17,870 nt of DNA. It comes from an uncultured Desulfovibrio sp. (GTDB taxonomy: Bacteria; Desulfobacterota; Desulfovibrionia; Desulfovibrionales; Desulfovibrionaceae). Of this stretch, positions 6,260 to 13,794 are shown in pieces. The notes under the pieces were generated by a model. The model was not told the origin of the DNA. It did not search any database and was given only the letters and a program-made list of their open reading frames with translations. Numbering within the stretch: position 1 is the first letter of the stretch; each line of letters starts with the position of its first letter. Both the position numbers and the translations under genes were made by a program. The stretch covers positions 1 to 17,870 of the forward strand of contig CAMBWG010000006.1 of the NCBI GenBank assembly GCA_945871415.1. The letters run 5' to 3'.

Positions 6260-6928
6260 CTAGGCCTTCCGAATAAAACGCAGGGAACCGGACGTATAGC
6301 CTGTCAGGTCCGGTGTGTCATTATCCCCGTCGCAGACTGCAAATCCTGACGGCGGCGTGGTCCCGTTGTACAGGCCGATGAGTCCGGCAGGAACAGTTTT
6401 CTTTTGCAGATCAGATATCGAGGCTTGCAGGCCGGAAACGTCCTGCTCCAGCCCTGAGATAGCCGTCGTATGCGAGGTTGACTTCGTTTGCAGAGTTTCG
6501 ATAGCCGTTTCCGCCGCCTGCATCCGGGTCTGAAGGTCCGTGACGGATTCATTCAGACTGGAGCTGCTCTGCTCCAGATCTGCCACGTCAGATTCAAGGT
6601 TACTCAGGCGACCGGCCTGCGATGCCAGGTCCGCGGTCATGTCGCTGATCTGAGAGGATATCTGTGCAAGCTGCCCGGAGTGGTCGGTCACGTCCGCCTC
6701 GATTTGCGTGCAACGGTCTTGCAGCGCCGAGATGGCGTTCGTATTCTGCCTGACTTCGGCGGCAAGGGTTTGCAAATCTGCTGACACCGTATCCAGCTTT
6801 TCAGAGAGGGACGAGAACAGCCCATCGGTTTGCTCCTGGAGGCGCTGAAAAAAGGCAACGGTCTGTTTCTCGAACTCCGCACCGGACAGGCGACCGAAAG
6901 GAGGCTGATAGGCGAAATTGATGGGCAT
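6260..6928 (-). CDS. Coiled-coil fibre-like protein with mini-collar tip
   Basis: A 222-aa protein, most of it (about 20-180) a long coiled coil with regular heptads (LQTLAAEVRQNTNAISALQD, SSSLNESVTDLQTRMQAAE). The C-terminal 45 residues hold a short collar-like unit (GLIGLYNGTTPPSGFAVCDG, then DLTGYTSGSLRFI), similar to fibre tips. It starts at 6928 with CAGGAG upstream and lies between the gpJ and DUF2612 genes, where these two wedge genes are usually adjacent. A thin trimeric side fibre or a wedge-attached rod is likely; it has no N-terminal attachment domain I can name. Confidence 0.72.
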   Translation of the reverse strand: MPINFAYQPPFGRLSGAEFEKQTVAFFQRLQEQTDGLFSSLSEKLDTVSADLQTLAAEVRQNTNAISALQDRCTQIEADVTDHSGQLAQISSQISDMTADLASQAGRLSNLESDVADLEQSSSSLNESVTDLQTRMQAAETAIETLQTKSTSHTTAISGLEQDVSGLQASISDLQKKTVPAGLIGLYNGTTPPSGFAVCDGDNDTPDLTGYTSGSLRFIRKA

Positions 6929-6931
6929 GGG

Positions 6932-8176
6932 TTACTCCTGAACCGTTACGGAGATATCGTCCGAGACCAGACTGGGATACTGGCCGTTTGTCAGCTGCAC
7001 CACTGTTCCGAGAGAACCGGATTTTTTCCCGATACGCACGCTCACCAGCTGAGAAGCTCCTGCACTGATAGCCGGGCAGTAGAAGCGCGAGGCATAGACC
7101 TTTCCCCCGATGGGGATGCGCGTCACATCCGTGGTATGGGCGATGCCGTCCGCGGCATTGGGGTAGGGTTCGCCATAAAAATCAGCCAGGATGTTTGCCC
7201 GAATCCGTGCCGCCACATCTGATGGGGTTGTGGCATTTTTTTGCAGAATGACCTCAACGGAAAAGGCGAACTCTTCCGGCCGCTGGAACTTGACGGTCTC
7301 GACGGCGCCGGTCACGGGGTCTGTGTAGGTCACGCTGGTATCGCCATTGTAGTCACAGCCCCCGGAGACGCTGTTGTAGATGGCCTCCGCTATGTCGGCG
7401 TCGGCTCCCCCGAGGACGGCGATATAGATGGAATGGGGAGCCAGAGTCACGCCATTATCCTCCAGAGGAGTGTCGCCGCGATTCTGACGCGCCAGCAGGT
7501 CAATCACGCCGGGCAGCTCTCCGACGCGGGCGTAAACGCTTGAGAGCATGGAACGCGAGTTGAGGGCCACGGACTGGCGGCGGCGCGCTTCAAACGCCTG
7601 ACGCGATTCCAGGGATCGGCCGGTAATGCCAGGTTCGGGATTGTCCACGGTATCCCAGCCGGGCTGGGCCTGTACGATGACAGTCACAGCGTGGGACTCA
7701 ATTTCCAGTGCCCCGGTTTCCTGGGCAACGAAGGGCAGCGTTATGCTGCCCCCGGCGGGGATAGTCCCGCCCGTCTGGCAAATCAGCACGATGCCGCCCG
7801 CCGTCCTTACGCGGGCCGGGCTCACGCTGGTATCCTGCCCTTCGATGACCGTTCCCGGCAGACCCGTGCAGAGCACCTGTACGACGGTGGCAAGTGCGGG
7901 CTGCCGATCAAGGAAGTAGATGGATGCCAGGGCATCTTGCCAGACGCCGCTTGCCGTCGCCGGGTTGAACTGGTTTGCCAGGAACAACAGCTGATTATTT
8001 CTGTCCTGCACAATGGCCGCGATACTGGCCATGAGCTGACCCTGCGGGGTTGCCGGGTCCGTGTTCAACTTATTGTTGAACGCGGCCTGCCATATATCCA
8101 TCTGCGCCTGCAAGACCTCGGCGGTATCGGGTGCTACCGGCCCCAGATCCGTATAGTCGATACTAGACTGTGACAT
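6932..8176 (-). CDS. Baseplate wedge protein, gpJ/Mu gp47 family
   Basis: A 414-aa baseplate J-like protein (P2 gpJ, Mu gp47, T4 gp6 relatives), a core wedge subunit that links wedges around the hub. Family signatures are the N-terminal helical part (AQMDIWQAAFNNKLNTDPATPQG), LASIYFLDRQPALATVVQV, the beta segment with GTVIEGQDTSVS and GGSITLPFVAQETGALEI, and then RSLESRQAFEARRRQSVALNS and SIYIAVLGGADADIAEAIY. Length fits the family. The start at 8176 overlaps the gp25-like gene by 14 nt, as in many such operons. Confidence 0.93.
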   Translation of the reverse strand: MSQSSIDYTDLGPVAPDTAEVLQAQMDIWQAAFNNKLNTDPATPQGQLMASIAAIVQDRNNQLLFLANQFNPATASGVWQDALASIYFLDRQPALATVVQVLCTGLPGTVIEGQDTSVSPARVRTAGGIVLICQTGGTIPAGGSITLPFVAQETGALEIESHAVTVIVQAQPGWDTVDNPEPGITGRSLESRQAFEARRRQSVALNSRSMLSSVYARVGELPGVIDLLARQNRGDTPLEDNGVTLAPHSIYIAVLGGADADIAEAIYNSVSGGCDYNGDTSVTYTDPVTGAVETVKFQRPEEFAFSVEVILQKNATTPSDVAARIRANILADFYGEPYPNAADGIAHTTDVTRIPIGGKVYASRFYCPAISAGASQLVSVRIGKKSGSLGTVVQLTNGQYPSLVSDDISVTVQE

Positions 8177-8510
8177 TGACGCTTTCCCCCTCGTCCGTGG
8201 TCACGCGGATACGCCCGTGCAGGGTTCGGGCGGCAAATTCTGTCAGCTCCACCGTCGCGGAGGCTACGCCCGGGACCAGCAGCGCACGCCGCACGGCGCG
8301 CTCTCGAACCAGCTCCGCAGGCGGCAGGCTGCCCAGCTCATTGGTGAGATAAGGCACGCCGTCCTCGGCGGCGTACCAGGGCTCACCGTAAAACGTCCTT
8401 TCATAGCACGCGACATCCTGCGCAATGCGCGCGGTCCCGCTCACGACGGCCATGTTACCGCCGGGAGTCAATAGCAGGTCCCAGACCTCGGAAAGCGCCA
8501 GACTGTCCAT
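8163..8510 (-). CDS. gp25-like baseplate wedge protein
   Basis: A 115-aa wedge protein of the T4 gp25 / P2 gpW / Mu gp46 type. It fits in size, in position directly before gpJ, and in pattern: DLLLTPGGNMAVVSG near the start, an IAQDVACYERTFYGEPWYAAEDGVPY segment over 29-54, and RAVRRALLVPGVASATVEL before a final beta strand. Family members carry an EPR motif; here the matching place reads GEPW, so the classical EPR is not kept. AGGGGGA lies close before the ATG. In the sheath-tube system it is thought to join wedges to the sheath. Confidence 0.82.
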   Translation of the reverse strand: MDSLALSEVWDLLLTPGGNMAVVSGTARIAQDVACYERTFYGEPWYAAEDGVPYLTNELGSLPPAELVRERAVRRALLVPGVASATVELTEFAARTLHGRIRVTTDEGESVNVTV

Positions 8511-8518
8511 TTTTCCCC

Positions 8519-9265
8519 CTATTGCGGCGTGCCTGTCGAACCGCTGCCGGGCTGGACACCGGTATGCGTGTGTCCCGTCTGACTGATGCCGCCGGCCACC
8601 TGATCGCCGGTGCTCGTGACGCTGCCGTTGATTTGCATATTCGCATTCATGGTTGCCGTGGCTCCGTCCCCACCCATGACCAGCGCGGGAGTATTATGCA
8701 CTTCCGTAGGACTGGTGCTTTCAATACCGGCGGGGGCAACAATCGTCAGCTTGCCGCCTTTGAGCTCCAGCCTGCCGCCCGCGCCGTCGTCCAGCGTCAG
8801 GCCTTCGTCGTCGATCATCAGGTAGCGTTTGGGAGTGCCGTTCAGAAATCCGCCGACATAGAAACCGTCCCCCTTGCTGTACATCCGGGCGCTTCCGGGG
8901 TTGGCCGGACTGCCATCACGGTTGGATTTGACGCCCTCGGTGTCACGCATGGCGTAGACGGCAAGGCCCATATCTCCGGGCTTGGGGTCCACAATGACCG
9001 CGTTCTCGCCGCCCTGCACACGCATGTAGGGCAGCGAAAAAAGCTCGCTCTGCGTCATCCCATCCCCCATGCCGGTCACGAGATTAACGAGAGGTTGCAC
9101 GCTGACCATGCCTACCGGCCCCACGGCTCCGGGCTGCACGCTGACAACGCGCACGGGTTCCGCCGTATTTATTTTGCGCATGGCCTGCTCAATCTGAAAA
9201 GCCGCAGCATTAAACTCGCTGGAGCCCGTTGTGAAATCCTGCTGCCCTTTAATGCTTTCGCTCAC
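8519..9265 (-). CDS. Central spike protein (Gp138-type N-terminal domain)
   Basis: A 248-aa spike at the centre of the baseplate, which pierces the cell envelope. Residues about 35-130 form an OB-like domain of the Gp138 type (VVSVQPGAVGPVGMVSVQPLVN, MTQSELFSLPYMRVQGGENA, PKPGDMGLAVYAMRDTE). From about 150 comes a beta-helix-like part (YLMIDDEGLTLDDGAGGRLEL, GGKLTIVAP), and the end is Gly/Thr-rich with HTHTG at 232-236. The HxH at the tip matches the iron-binding spike tips of P2 gpV and phi92 gp138. Its start overlaps the hub gene by 4 nt (ATGA). Confidence 0.88.
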   Translation of the reverse strand: MSESIKGQQDFTTGSSEFNAAAFQIEQAMRKINTAEPVRVVSVQPGAVGPVGMVSVQPLVNLVTGMGDGMTQSELFSLPYMRVQGGENAVIVDPKPGDMGLAVYAMRDTEGVKSNRDGSPANPGSARMYSKGDGFYVGGFLNGTPKRYLMIDDEGLTLDDGAGGRLELKGGKLTIVAPAGIESTSPTEVHNTPALVMGGDGATATMNANMQINGSVTSTGDQVAGGISQTGHTHTGVQPGSGSTGTPQ

Positions 9266-10179
9266 TTCTTTGCATCCTTTTTCTTGCCGTCGCTCTTCTT
9301 CTGATTGGGGTAAGTTGCCTTAAAACTCGTTTCCCAGGCAGAAGCCCCGCCGTAATTGGCGTGCAGCTTGTGGCTCACGCTCGTGACGCGCCAGAGGCCG
9401 GAGGCTTTGGGCACAATACTTTCGATGCGGACGGGGCCCCCGAGAAGCAGCCGCGGTTCATAGAGGCAGCGGCCGACCACGCCTTTCTCATCAAATCCCG
9501 GAAAGCCGATGAGTCCTGTCCTGTCCTTCAGGACAGGCGTGCTGCCCTCGGCATCATCCTGCCGGAGTTCTCCTCGCGGGGCCGCGATCATTTCTCCATC
9601 GTCCAGGATCAAGTCGATGCGGGCCTCGTCCGCCAGCTGGCGCGCCTGCTCCATAGGGCCGCCGACCAGGGCCACGTTACGCACGGTCACGGACACGCCC
9701 CTGTTGACAAAGGCAAAGCCCATCTGTTTCGCCAGCCCTTGCAGGAGGGTAGCCACGTCCTGAGATCCGGCGGCGGTCAGAGGTTTTGTCGGAGTCACGC
9801 TGGCGACATAGCCGGTGAGCGCCGTCACCTCGAACACGCTGGAAGCATCAGCGGAAAACCGCGGCACGGCGCTGATGATGTCTCCGGTGAAGGCCTGAGA
9901 CATTCCGTCATCATCCCCGGCCATGAGAATCAGGCGGTTTTTTTTGACGGCCAGAGGGTCAAAGGCCAGCGTCGTCAGTACCTGCATATCCTCAAGGGGC
10001 AAGTTGTAGATGCGCAGGGTGCACTTGGGTTTTTCCTTGCCCCCGGGCTTGGCAATTTCAGCGTCCATGCCGAGACGCACGACTTTGGTATTTGCGCTCT
10101 GCCCCGATCCGGGATTGAATCCCCCTTCGGCCAGGGTGATGCGGGCTTCCAGCCGTTTTTTTGTGAAGCTGCCGCTCAT
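9262..10179 (-). CDS. Baseplate hub protein (gp27/gpD-like)
   Basis: A 305-aa hub protein, placed between plug and spike as in related myoviruses. The N-terminal part is beta-rich (RLEARITLAEGGFNPGSG, CTLRIYNLPLEDMQVLTTLA, NRLILMAGDDDGMSQAFTGDI), and the middle has the hub motif LQGLAKQMGFAFVNRGV then EQARQLADEARIDLILDDG. The C-terminal part contains RIESIVPKASGLWRVTSVSHKL, the typical gpD-like ending, followed by a Lys-rich tail. The ATG at 10179 overlaps the stop of the plug gene (ATGA); a longer in-frame ORF runs back into the plug gene and is rejected. Confidence 0.85.
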   Translation of the reverse strand: MSGSFTKKRLEARITLAEGGFNPGSGQSANTKVVRLGMDAEIAKPGGKEKPKCTLRIYNLPLEDMQVLTTLAFDPLAVKKNRLILMAGDDDGMSQAFTGDIISAVPRFSADASSVFEVTALTGYVASVTPTKPLTAAGSQDVATLLQGLAKQMGFAFVNRGVSVTVRNVALVGGPMEQARQLADEARIDLILDDGEMIAAPRGELRQDDAEGSTPVLKDRTGLIGFPGFDEKGVVGRCLYEPRLLLGGPVRIESIVPKASGLWRVTSVSHKLHANYGGASAWETSFKATYPNQKKSDGKKKDAKK

Positions 10180-10514
10180 ATCGTCCCTCGCTTGTATGCC
10201 GTCGATTCTTCCGGTGTCAGATATATGAGACGCCAGCGACTCCCAAGGCCCGACCAATGCGGATCGGCGTCGCCTTCCATATCAACGAACAGCAGCTTAC
10301 CGGCCAGTCCCAGATAGTCATACAAGGGCATACAGACACCATCGAGACAGGGACAGCCGCGGCAAATTGCCTGCTGCTCAAGAGCCATATCGCAATACAG
10401 CCTGTCGATACCATCAGATAACGGGCGGCTGTAGAATCTGAGGGAAAGGTTCTGGCCCTCAAGAATGACTTGCAATGTCTGATTTGCCGTAGTCTGCAAG
10501 GGGATTGTCTGCAT
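10176..10514 (-). CDS. Baseplate plug protein (Pam3 gp18-like)
   Basis: A 112-aa protein of the baseplate plug family known from cyanophage Pam3 gp18. It starts MQTIPLQTTANQTLQVILEG, the usual opening of this family, and ends with a beta strand (SRWRLIYLTPEE). It sits between the Dit-like and hub genes, as expected. The unusual part is CRGCPCLDGVC at 51-61, with another Cys at 41; most family members I recall have no Cys cluster here. GAGGA lies before the ATG. Confidence 0.78.
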   Translation of the reverse strand: MQTIPLQTTANQTLQVILEGQNLSLRFYSRPLSDGIDRLYCDMALEQQAICRGCPCLDGVCMPLYDYLGLAGKLLFVDMEGDADPHWSGLGSRWRLIYLTPEESTAYKRGTI

Positions 10515-10524
10515 CGGGCCGTCC

Positions 10525-11085
10525 TCAGCTGAAAATTGCTGCCAGTCGTGATTTCCCCTGAACCCGGTTTTCCGTCGCCGCGTCGGTTTTATCCGCCGCC
10601 TGTTTTCCGGCGGCGGCGGTCTTACCGTCGCCGGCCTGCTTTGCCTTTGGCAGCGTCTCGTTGCTGTATTCCGGGGAAACCTGCCGGACCTCGACGAGCG
10701 AAAGGGAAACCAGCAGACGATCCACGCCGCTGTCCGCGCTGCGCTGGTAGTCGTAGGACTCCAGTGTATAGTCGAGCAGCGTCTTTTCCGGCGTCACAAC
10801 GCTGACAAGGTCGGTGGAGCCCTTGAGCTTTTCCAGCGCATCAAGCGTCTGCCCCAGCGTCTCGCTGTTGCCGGTGACGCCGAGAATCAGGCCCACGGTT
10901 CCGGGGCTGTCCACTTTGTTGTAGGCAAAAAAGCCGTTTGGCTCCGTTGGATGCGCCGTGACCTTGCCTTCGTCCTTCCGCGTCATGGCAAAGAAGGTAT
11001 CAAACGGCACGGCCTGCGCGCCGTTGCTGTCAAACAGGCTCCATGTTCCCGCAATGCCTTGCCCAAGAATGCTGAAGATGCTCAT
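10525..11085 (-). CDS. Dit-like phage baseplate protein
   Basis: A 186-aa protein downstream of the tape measure, in the place of the distal tail / Dit-like N-terminal domain protein. The pattern is recognisable: GTWSLFDSNGAQAVPFDTFFAM, KVTAHPTEPNGFFAYNKVDSPG, then a helix (TLGQTLDALEKLKG) and TPEKTLLDYTLESYDYQRS. After the folded domain (to about 145) comes a Lys/Ala/Gln-rich tail (AKQAGDGKTAAAGKQAADK) that is probably unstructured. It would connect tube and hub. The ATG is 2 nt after the tape measure stop. Confidence 0.82.
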   Translation of the reverse strand: MSIFSILGQGIAGTWSLFDSNGAQAVPFDTFFAMTRKDEGKVTAHPTEPNGFFAYNKVDSPGTVGLILGVTGNSETLGQTLDALEKLKGSTDLVSVVTPEKTLLDYTLESYDYQRSADSGVDRLLVSLSLVEVRQVSPEYSNETLPKAKQAGDGKTAAAGKQAADKTDAATENRVQGKSRLAAIFS

Positions 11086-11087
11086 GC

Positions 11088-12710
11088 TCAGGCCCCGAAA
11101 GCTCCGTCAGCCTGCGCGGTCTGGTTTCGCAGGGCGTTGCCGATGTCTCCAGCGATGCCTTGCGCATCCGTGGCCTGCGTGTTGACGGTGATCTGATTGA
11201 TGCTTGTGGTCACGTTGCGCGTATTCGACACGGTTCCGCTTTGCCGGGCGGATTCCCCGGCCCTGAATCCGGTGTCAACGCCATACTCCGAAGCCACGGC
11301 GGCGGATGCCTCAAGGGCAGCGTTGTTTCTGGCTCTGCCTTCGGGCGTCGAAGAATCCGCGCCGCCGGCCAGGTCGAGAACCCAGTCGGGGAGAAGGCCG
11401 CGCAGTTTCTCTCCCAGCCAGCCGAGCATGTCGGACAGGACATCCCCCAGCTTTCCGAAGGCCTCCCAGAGCTTCCAGGCATTATCGACAAGCCCCTGCA
11501 TGTTCAGCGTCAGCAGGCTTCCCAGCCAGCCGACAAGGGCTTTTGCCAGATCGACAACCGCGCCAAAGTACGTCTTCAGACCTTCCCAGATAGCCGTGAG
11601 GCGTGCGCTGACTTCTTCCGCCGTACCGAACATGCTCCAGAAGTCCGCGAGGGCCGATTCTCCGCCGTCCAGCCAGACGACAAGATCCTCGATGACAAGC
11701 GCAATGGCGGCCACGGCGGCAATGAGAGGAGCAAAGGGCGCCACTGCGGCAAGGGCTGCTTTGGCCATGCCCCACAGCGCGGGCGTTACGGCGGCGCCGA
11801 TGACGGTGGCAAGCGCACCGAGGAACACCAGCAGGCTTTTTTCGTTCCGGCGCACCCAGACGACGACATCCCCCAGCGTTTCGGCCAGCCAGTCGAAGAC
11901 CGGCCCCAGAACGCGGATGACGGCCGCGGCCACCGCGGAAAACGTCGCCGTCACTGCCTGCCATGCCTCGCGCATCCTGCGAGCGTTTTCCACGTCTCTC
12001 TTGTGGTAGAGGGCCTGCTCCTTGCCTGCCCGCACAAATTCCTCAATGGCCTTCCGCCCCTTGAGGATCAGGGGAATGGTCTTTTCATCAAAGCCGATCT
12101 GCACCAGCCAGCTTGTGGCCTGCTGCCGCCCCATCTTCCCGGCGGCATCGGCAAGGCGCATCAGCCCCTCTTCCAGGGAGACTGTCGCGCCCTTTGCATC
12201 CTTGAAAGACGTTTTTGTTTTCTCGGCAAAATCTTTGAGGGGCCCGCCGTCATTGACGTTGAGATCCGTCATCCAGTCGCCCAGGTCCATCAGCCGATCC
12301 CGCACGTCCTCGGCTTCCAGCCCGGCCTGTTTTGCCGCATACTGCCAGCCCTGCCAGGCTTCCATCGACATTCCCAGCATGTCGCTGGTTTTTTCGATTT
12401 CCGCGACATCCTCCATGTACCCGGACAATGCCCCGTGCACTGCGGCCATCCCGCCCAGCAGCATCCCGACTTTGCCGAGCACTTCGGCAAGGCGACTGAA
12501 ACCGCGACTGCCGGCGTCCGCGGCGTCCATCATGGACGAACCGGCCGCCCGGGCTTCCCTGCCCGCGCGTTCAAGACCTCTGCTGGCCACGGCTCCCGCC
12601 TGGCCCGCGGCCGCGCCGAGCCTGTCCAGCCCGTTCTGCGCGGCCCGGACATCGGACCTGAACCCGAGGGAGTCCAGTGTCAGCTTGATGACAAGCTCAC
12701 GGACTGTCAT
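11088..12710 (-). CDS. Tail tape measure protein
   Basis: A 540-aa tape measure protein, which sets tail length and is ejected with the DNA. It begins TVRELVIKLTLDSLGFRSD, a common start, and continues with Ala/Gly-rich helices (about 20-100), a PhageMin-tail-like helical part (SDMLGMSMEAWQGWQYAAKQ), a hydrophobic region at about 291-347 that can cross a membrane, and a Ser/Thr/Asn-rich C-terminus. The ATG at 12710 has GGGAGA upstream; a further ATG at 12746 is less likely. The chaperone frameshift product ends 14 nt inside this gene. It is short for a tape measure; at the usual rough rule of 1.5 angstrom per residue the tail would be about 80 nm. Confidence 0.92.
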   Translation of the reverse strand: MTVRELVIKLTLDSLGFRSDVRAAQNGLDRLGAAAGQAGAVASRGLERAGREARAAGSSMMDAADAGSRGFSRLAEVLGKVGMLLGGMAAVHGALSGYMEDVAEIEKTSDMLGMSMEAWQGWQYAAKQAGLEAEDVRDRLMDLGDWMTDLNVNDGGPLKDFAEKTKTSFKDAKGATVSLEEGLMRLADAAGKMGRQQATSWLVQIGFDEKTIPLILKGRKAIEEFVRAGKEQALYHKRDVENARRMREAWQAVTATFSAVAAAVIRVLGPVFDWLAETLGDVVVWVRRNEKSLLVFLGALATVIGAAVTPALWGMAKAALAAVAPFAPLIAAVAAIALVIEDLVVWLDGGESALADFWSMFGTAEEVSARLTAIWEGLKTYFGAVVDLAKALVGWLGSLLTLNMQGLVDNAWKLWEAFGKLGDVLSDMLGWLGEKLRGLLPDWVLDLAGGADSSTPEGRARNNAALEASAAVASEYGVDTGFRAGESARQSGTVSNTRNVTTSINQITVNTQATDAQGIAGDIGNALRNQTAQADGAFGA

Positions 12711-13325
12711 GCAGTTTCTCCCATTGATCGCGATTCCATGCGTCAACGCGCACTATTTCATAGAGGTCGAGAGCGTCAGCGACGCTGTAATGACATTGCA
12801 TGTCGTGCAGCGTCGCGAGCCTGCACGAGATGGGGACGGCTATGCAGGCCGGGAGGGCCTGGTAGTCCCGGAGCTGCGCGGGGCGACGGCCTCCCTGATT
12901 CGGGAGTACAGACCACCGTCCCGGCCGAAAAAATCAAAACACACCTCCAGCACGGCGGCACGCAGACGCAGCAGAGTCCCCATGTCCTGCACGTGAGCGT
13001 CCACGTTGGCCGCATTGAGCTGCACCCGTGTTCCCGGGCTGGTCGGATCGGGTACGCGGGCAACGCAGGTCAGAAGCTCATCGTACAGCGGCTCAACGGT
13101 CGCCCAGTTCAGACTGCCCAGGCCGGACAGGGCCGACTGGACAAGGGCCGCGGAATTGCTGACCCGCGACACGTTCAGGATTTCCGCGGGAACCTGGCCG
13201 TTGAACAGAGCAAGCAAAGCCCTGGCAGACCATTTTTCGAGCTTGCTCGCGGGCATCTCTTTAACGGCAAAGGCTTTTCCGGCGTCGCGCCCCTCTTCAA
13301 TCGTAATGATTTTTTCGTTGAGCAT
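12697..13325 (-). CDS. Tail assembly chaperone, -1 frameshift product
   Basis: By slipping back one base at 12933-12927 the ribosome keeps the first 133 codons and reads 76 more from the -1 frame, giving 209 aa and stopping at 12697, 14 nt inside the tape measure gene. The -1 frame has no stop codon between the slip site and 12697, and its translation looks like a real protein (QLRDYQALPACIAVPISCR, then HYSVADALDLYEIVRVDAW). It fills the 129 nt between the zero-frame stop and the tape measure start, which would otherwise be empty in a tightly packed operon. Paired G/GT and E/E' chaperones made this way are known in lambda and P2. Confidence 0.85.
12840..13325 (-). CDS. Tail assembly chaperone, unshifted form
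   Basis: A 161-aa chaperone between tube and tape measure, functionally like lambda gpG or P2 gpE, which binds the tape measure while the tail is built. It opens EKIITIEEGRDAGKAFAVKEMPASKLEKW, typical of this group of myoviruses, followed by mainly helical segments. AAGGGA precedes the ATG at 13325. The last 28 codons follow the slippery site and are read only when no frameshift occurs; they are Arg/Ser/Pro-rich and look unlike a folded domain. Confidence 0.85.
   Translation of the reverse strand: MLNEKIITIEEGRDAGKAFAVKEMPASKLEKWSARALLALFNGQVPAEILNVSRVSNSAALVQSALSGLGSLNWATVEPLYDELLTCVARVPDPTSPGTRVQLNAANVDAHVQDMGTLLRLRAAVLEVCFDFFGRDGGLYSRIREAVAPRSSGTTRPSRPA
12927..12933 (-). other. Slippery heptamer T TTT TTC for -1 ribosomal frameshift
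   Basis: TTTTTTC on the minus strand is in the correct phase (gaT TTT TTC), matching the X XXY YYZ rule. P2 E/E' uses the near-identical TTTTTTG. About 5 nt downstream CGGGA can pair with TCCCG over 13 nt, and a GACGG/CCGTC pairing is possible as well, either of which could stimulate slipping. Confidence 0.85.
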
Positions 13326-13337
13326 CGTGATATCCCT

Positions 13338-13784
13338 TTAGATGACGGCGGGCGTCCATTTTTCAAACGTGATGGTGTAGGCCGTGGCCTGGAGCGTTTT
13401 GTTGGCTCCGGGCATGGGCGGGGCGCTGGTGATGGCTCCGCGCATGCCGATGTACTTCCGGCCGATGCCGGGCAGCGAAAACTCCGCGCTGCACACCATG
13501 ACTTCCCGGCGGGCGTCCTGATACGTGATCCAGTCGTCCATGATCTGACGGCTGGGGCTGTCCGCCGCCAGCGTCACGGTGACGGCTTTCGACGTGGGGA
13601 CCCAGCCAAAGGACAGGTGCCCGTCAACGCCCATCTCGGCAACGACAGGGCTTATGGCCTCTCCGCTGACCAGGGCGTCGGTGCTGAACCCCTCAATCTT
13701 CACCGGCGCGTTGTACAAACCGGGTACTGTCAAATAGAAAGACGAGTTCGCCGCCGTAATGGTCATGTTGCCCTGATTGTCCAT
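13338..13784 (-). CDS. Tail tube protein, DUF3277 family
   Basis: A 148-aa tube subunit (DUF3277), which stacks in rings to form the inner tail tube. It follows the sheath gene directly and matches the family in length and pattern: GLYNAPVKIEGFSTDALVSG at about 22-41, MGVDGHLSFGWVPTSKAVTVTL, RQIMDDWITYQDARREVM, and the ending TLQATAYTITFEKWTPAVI. AAGGAGA precedes the ATG at 13784. No unusual insertions. Confidence 0.92.
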   Translation of the reverse strand: MDNQGNMTITAANSSFYLTVPGLYNAPVKIEGFSTDALVSGEAISPVVAEMGVDGHLSFGWVPTSKAVTVTLAADSPSRQIMDDWITYQDARREVMVCSAEFSLPGIGRKYIGMRGAITSAPPMPGANKTLQATAYTITFEKWTPAVI

Positions 13785-13794
13785 GCCTCTCTCC

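Noticed and set aside
12776..13063. Minus-strand 95-aa ORF in the chaperone region as a second chaperone gene
   Set aside because: It is not in the frame reached by the -1 slip, has Cys/Pro-rich composition, and ends at 12776; the -1 frame ending at 12697 is the protein-like one.
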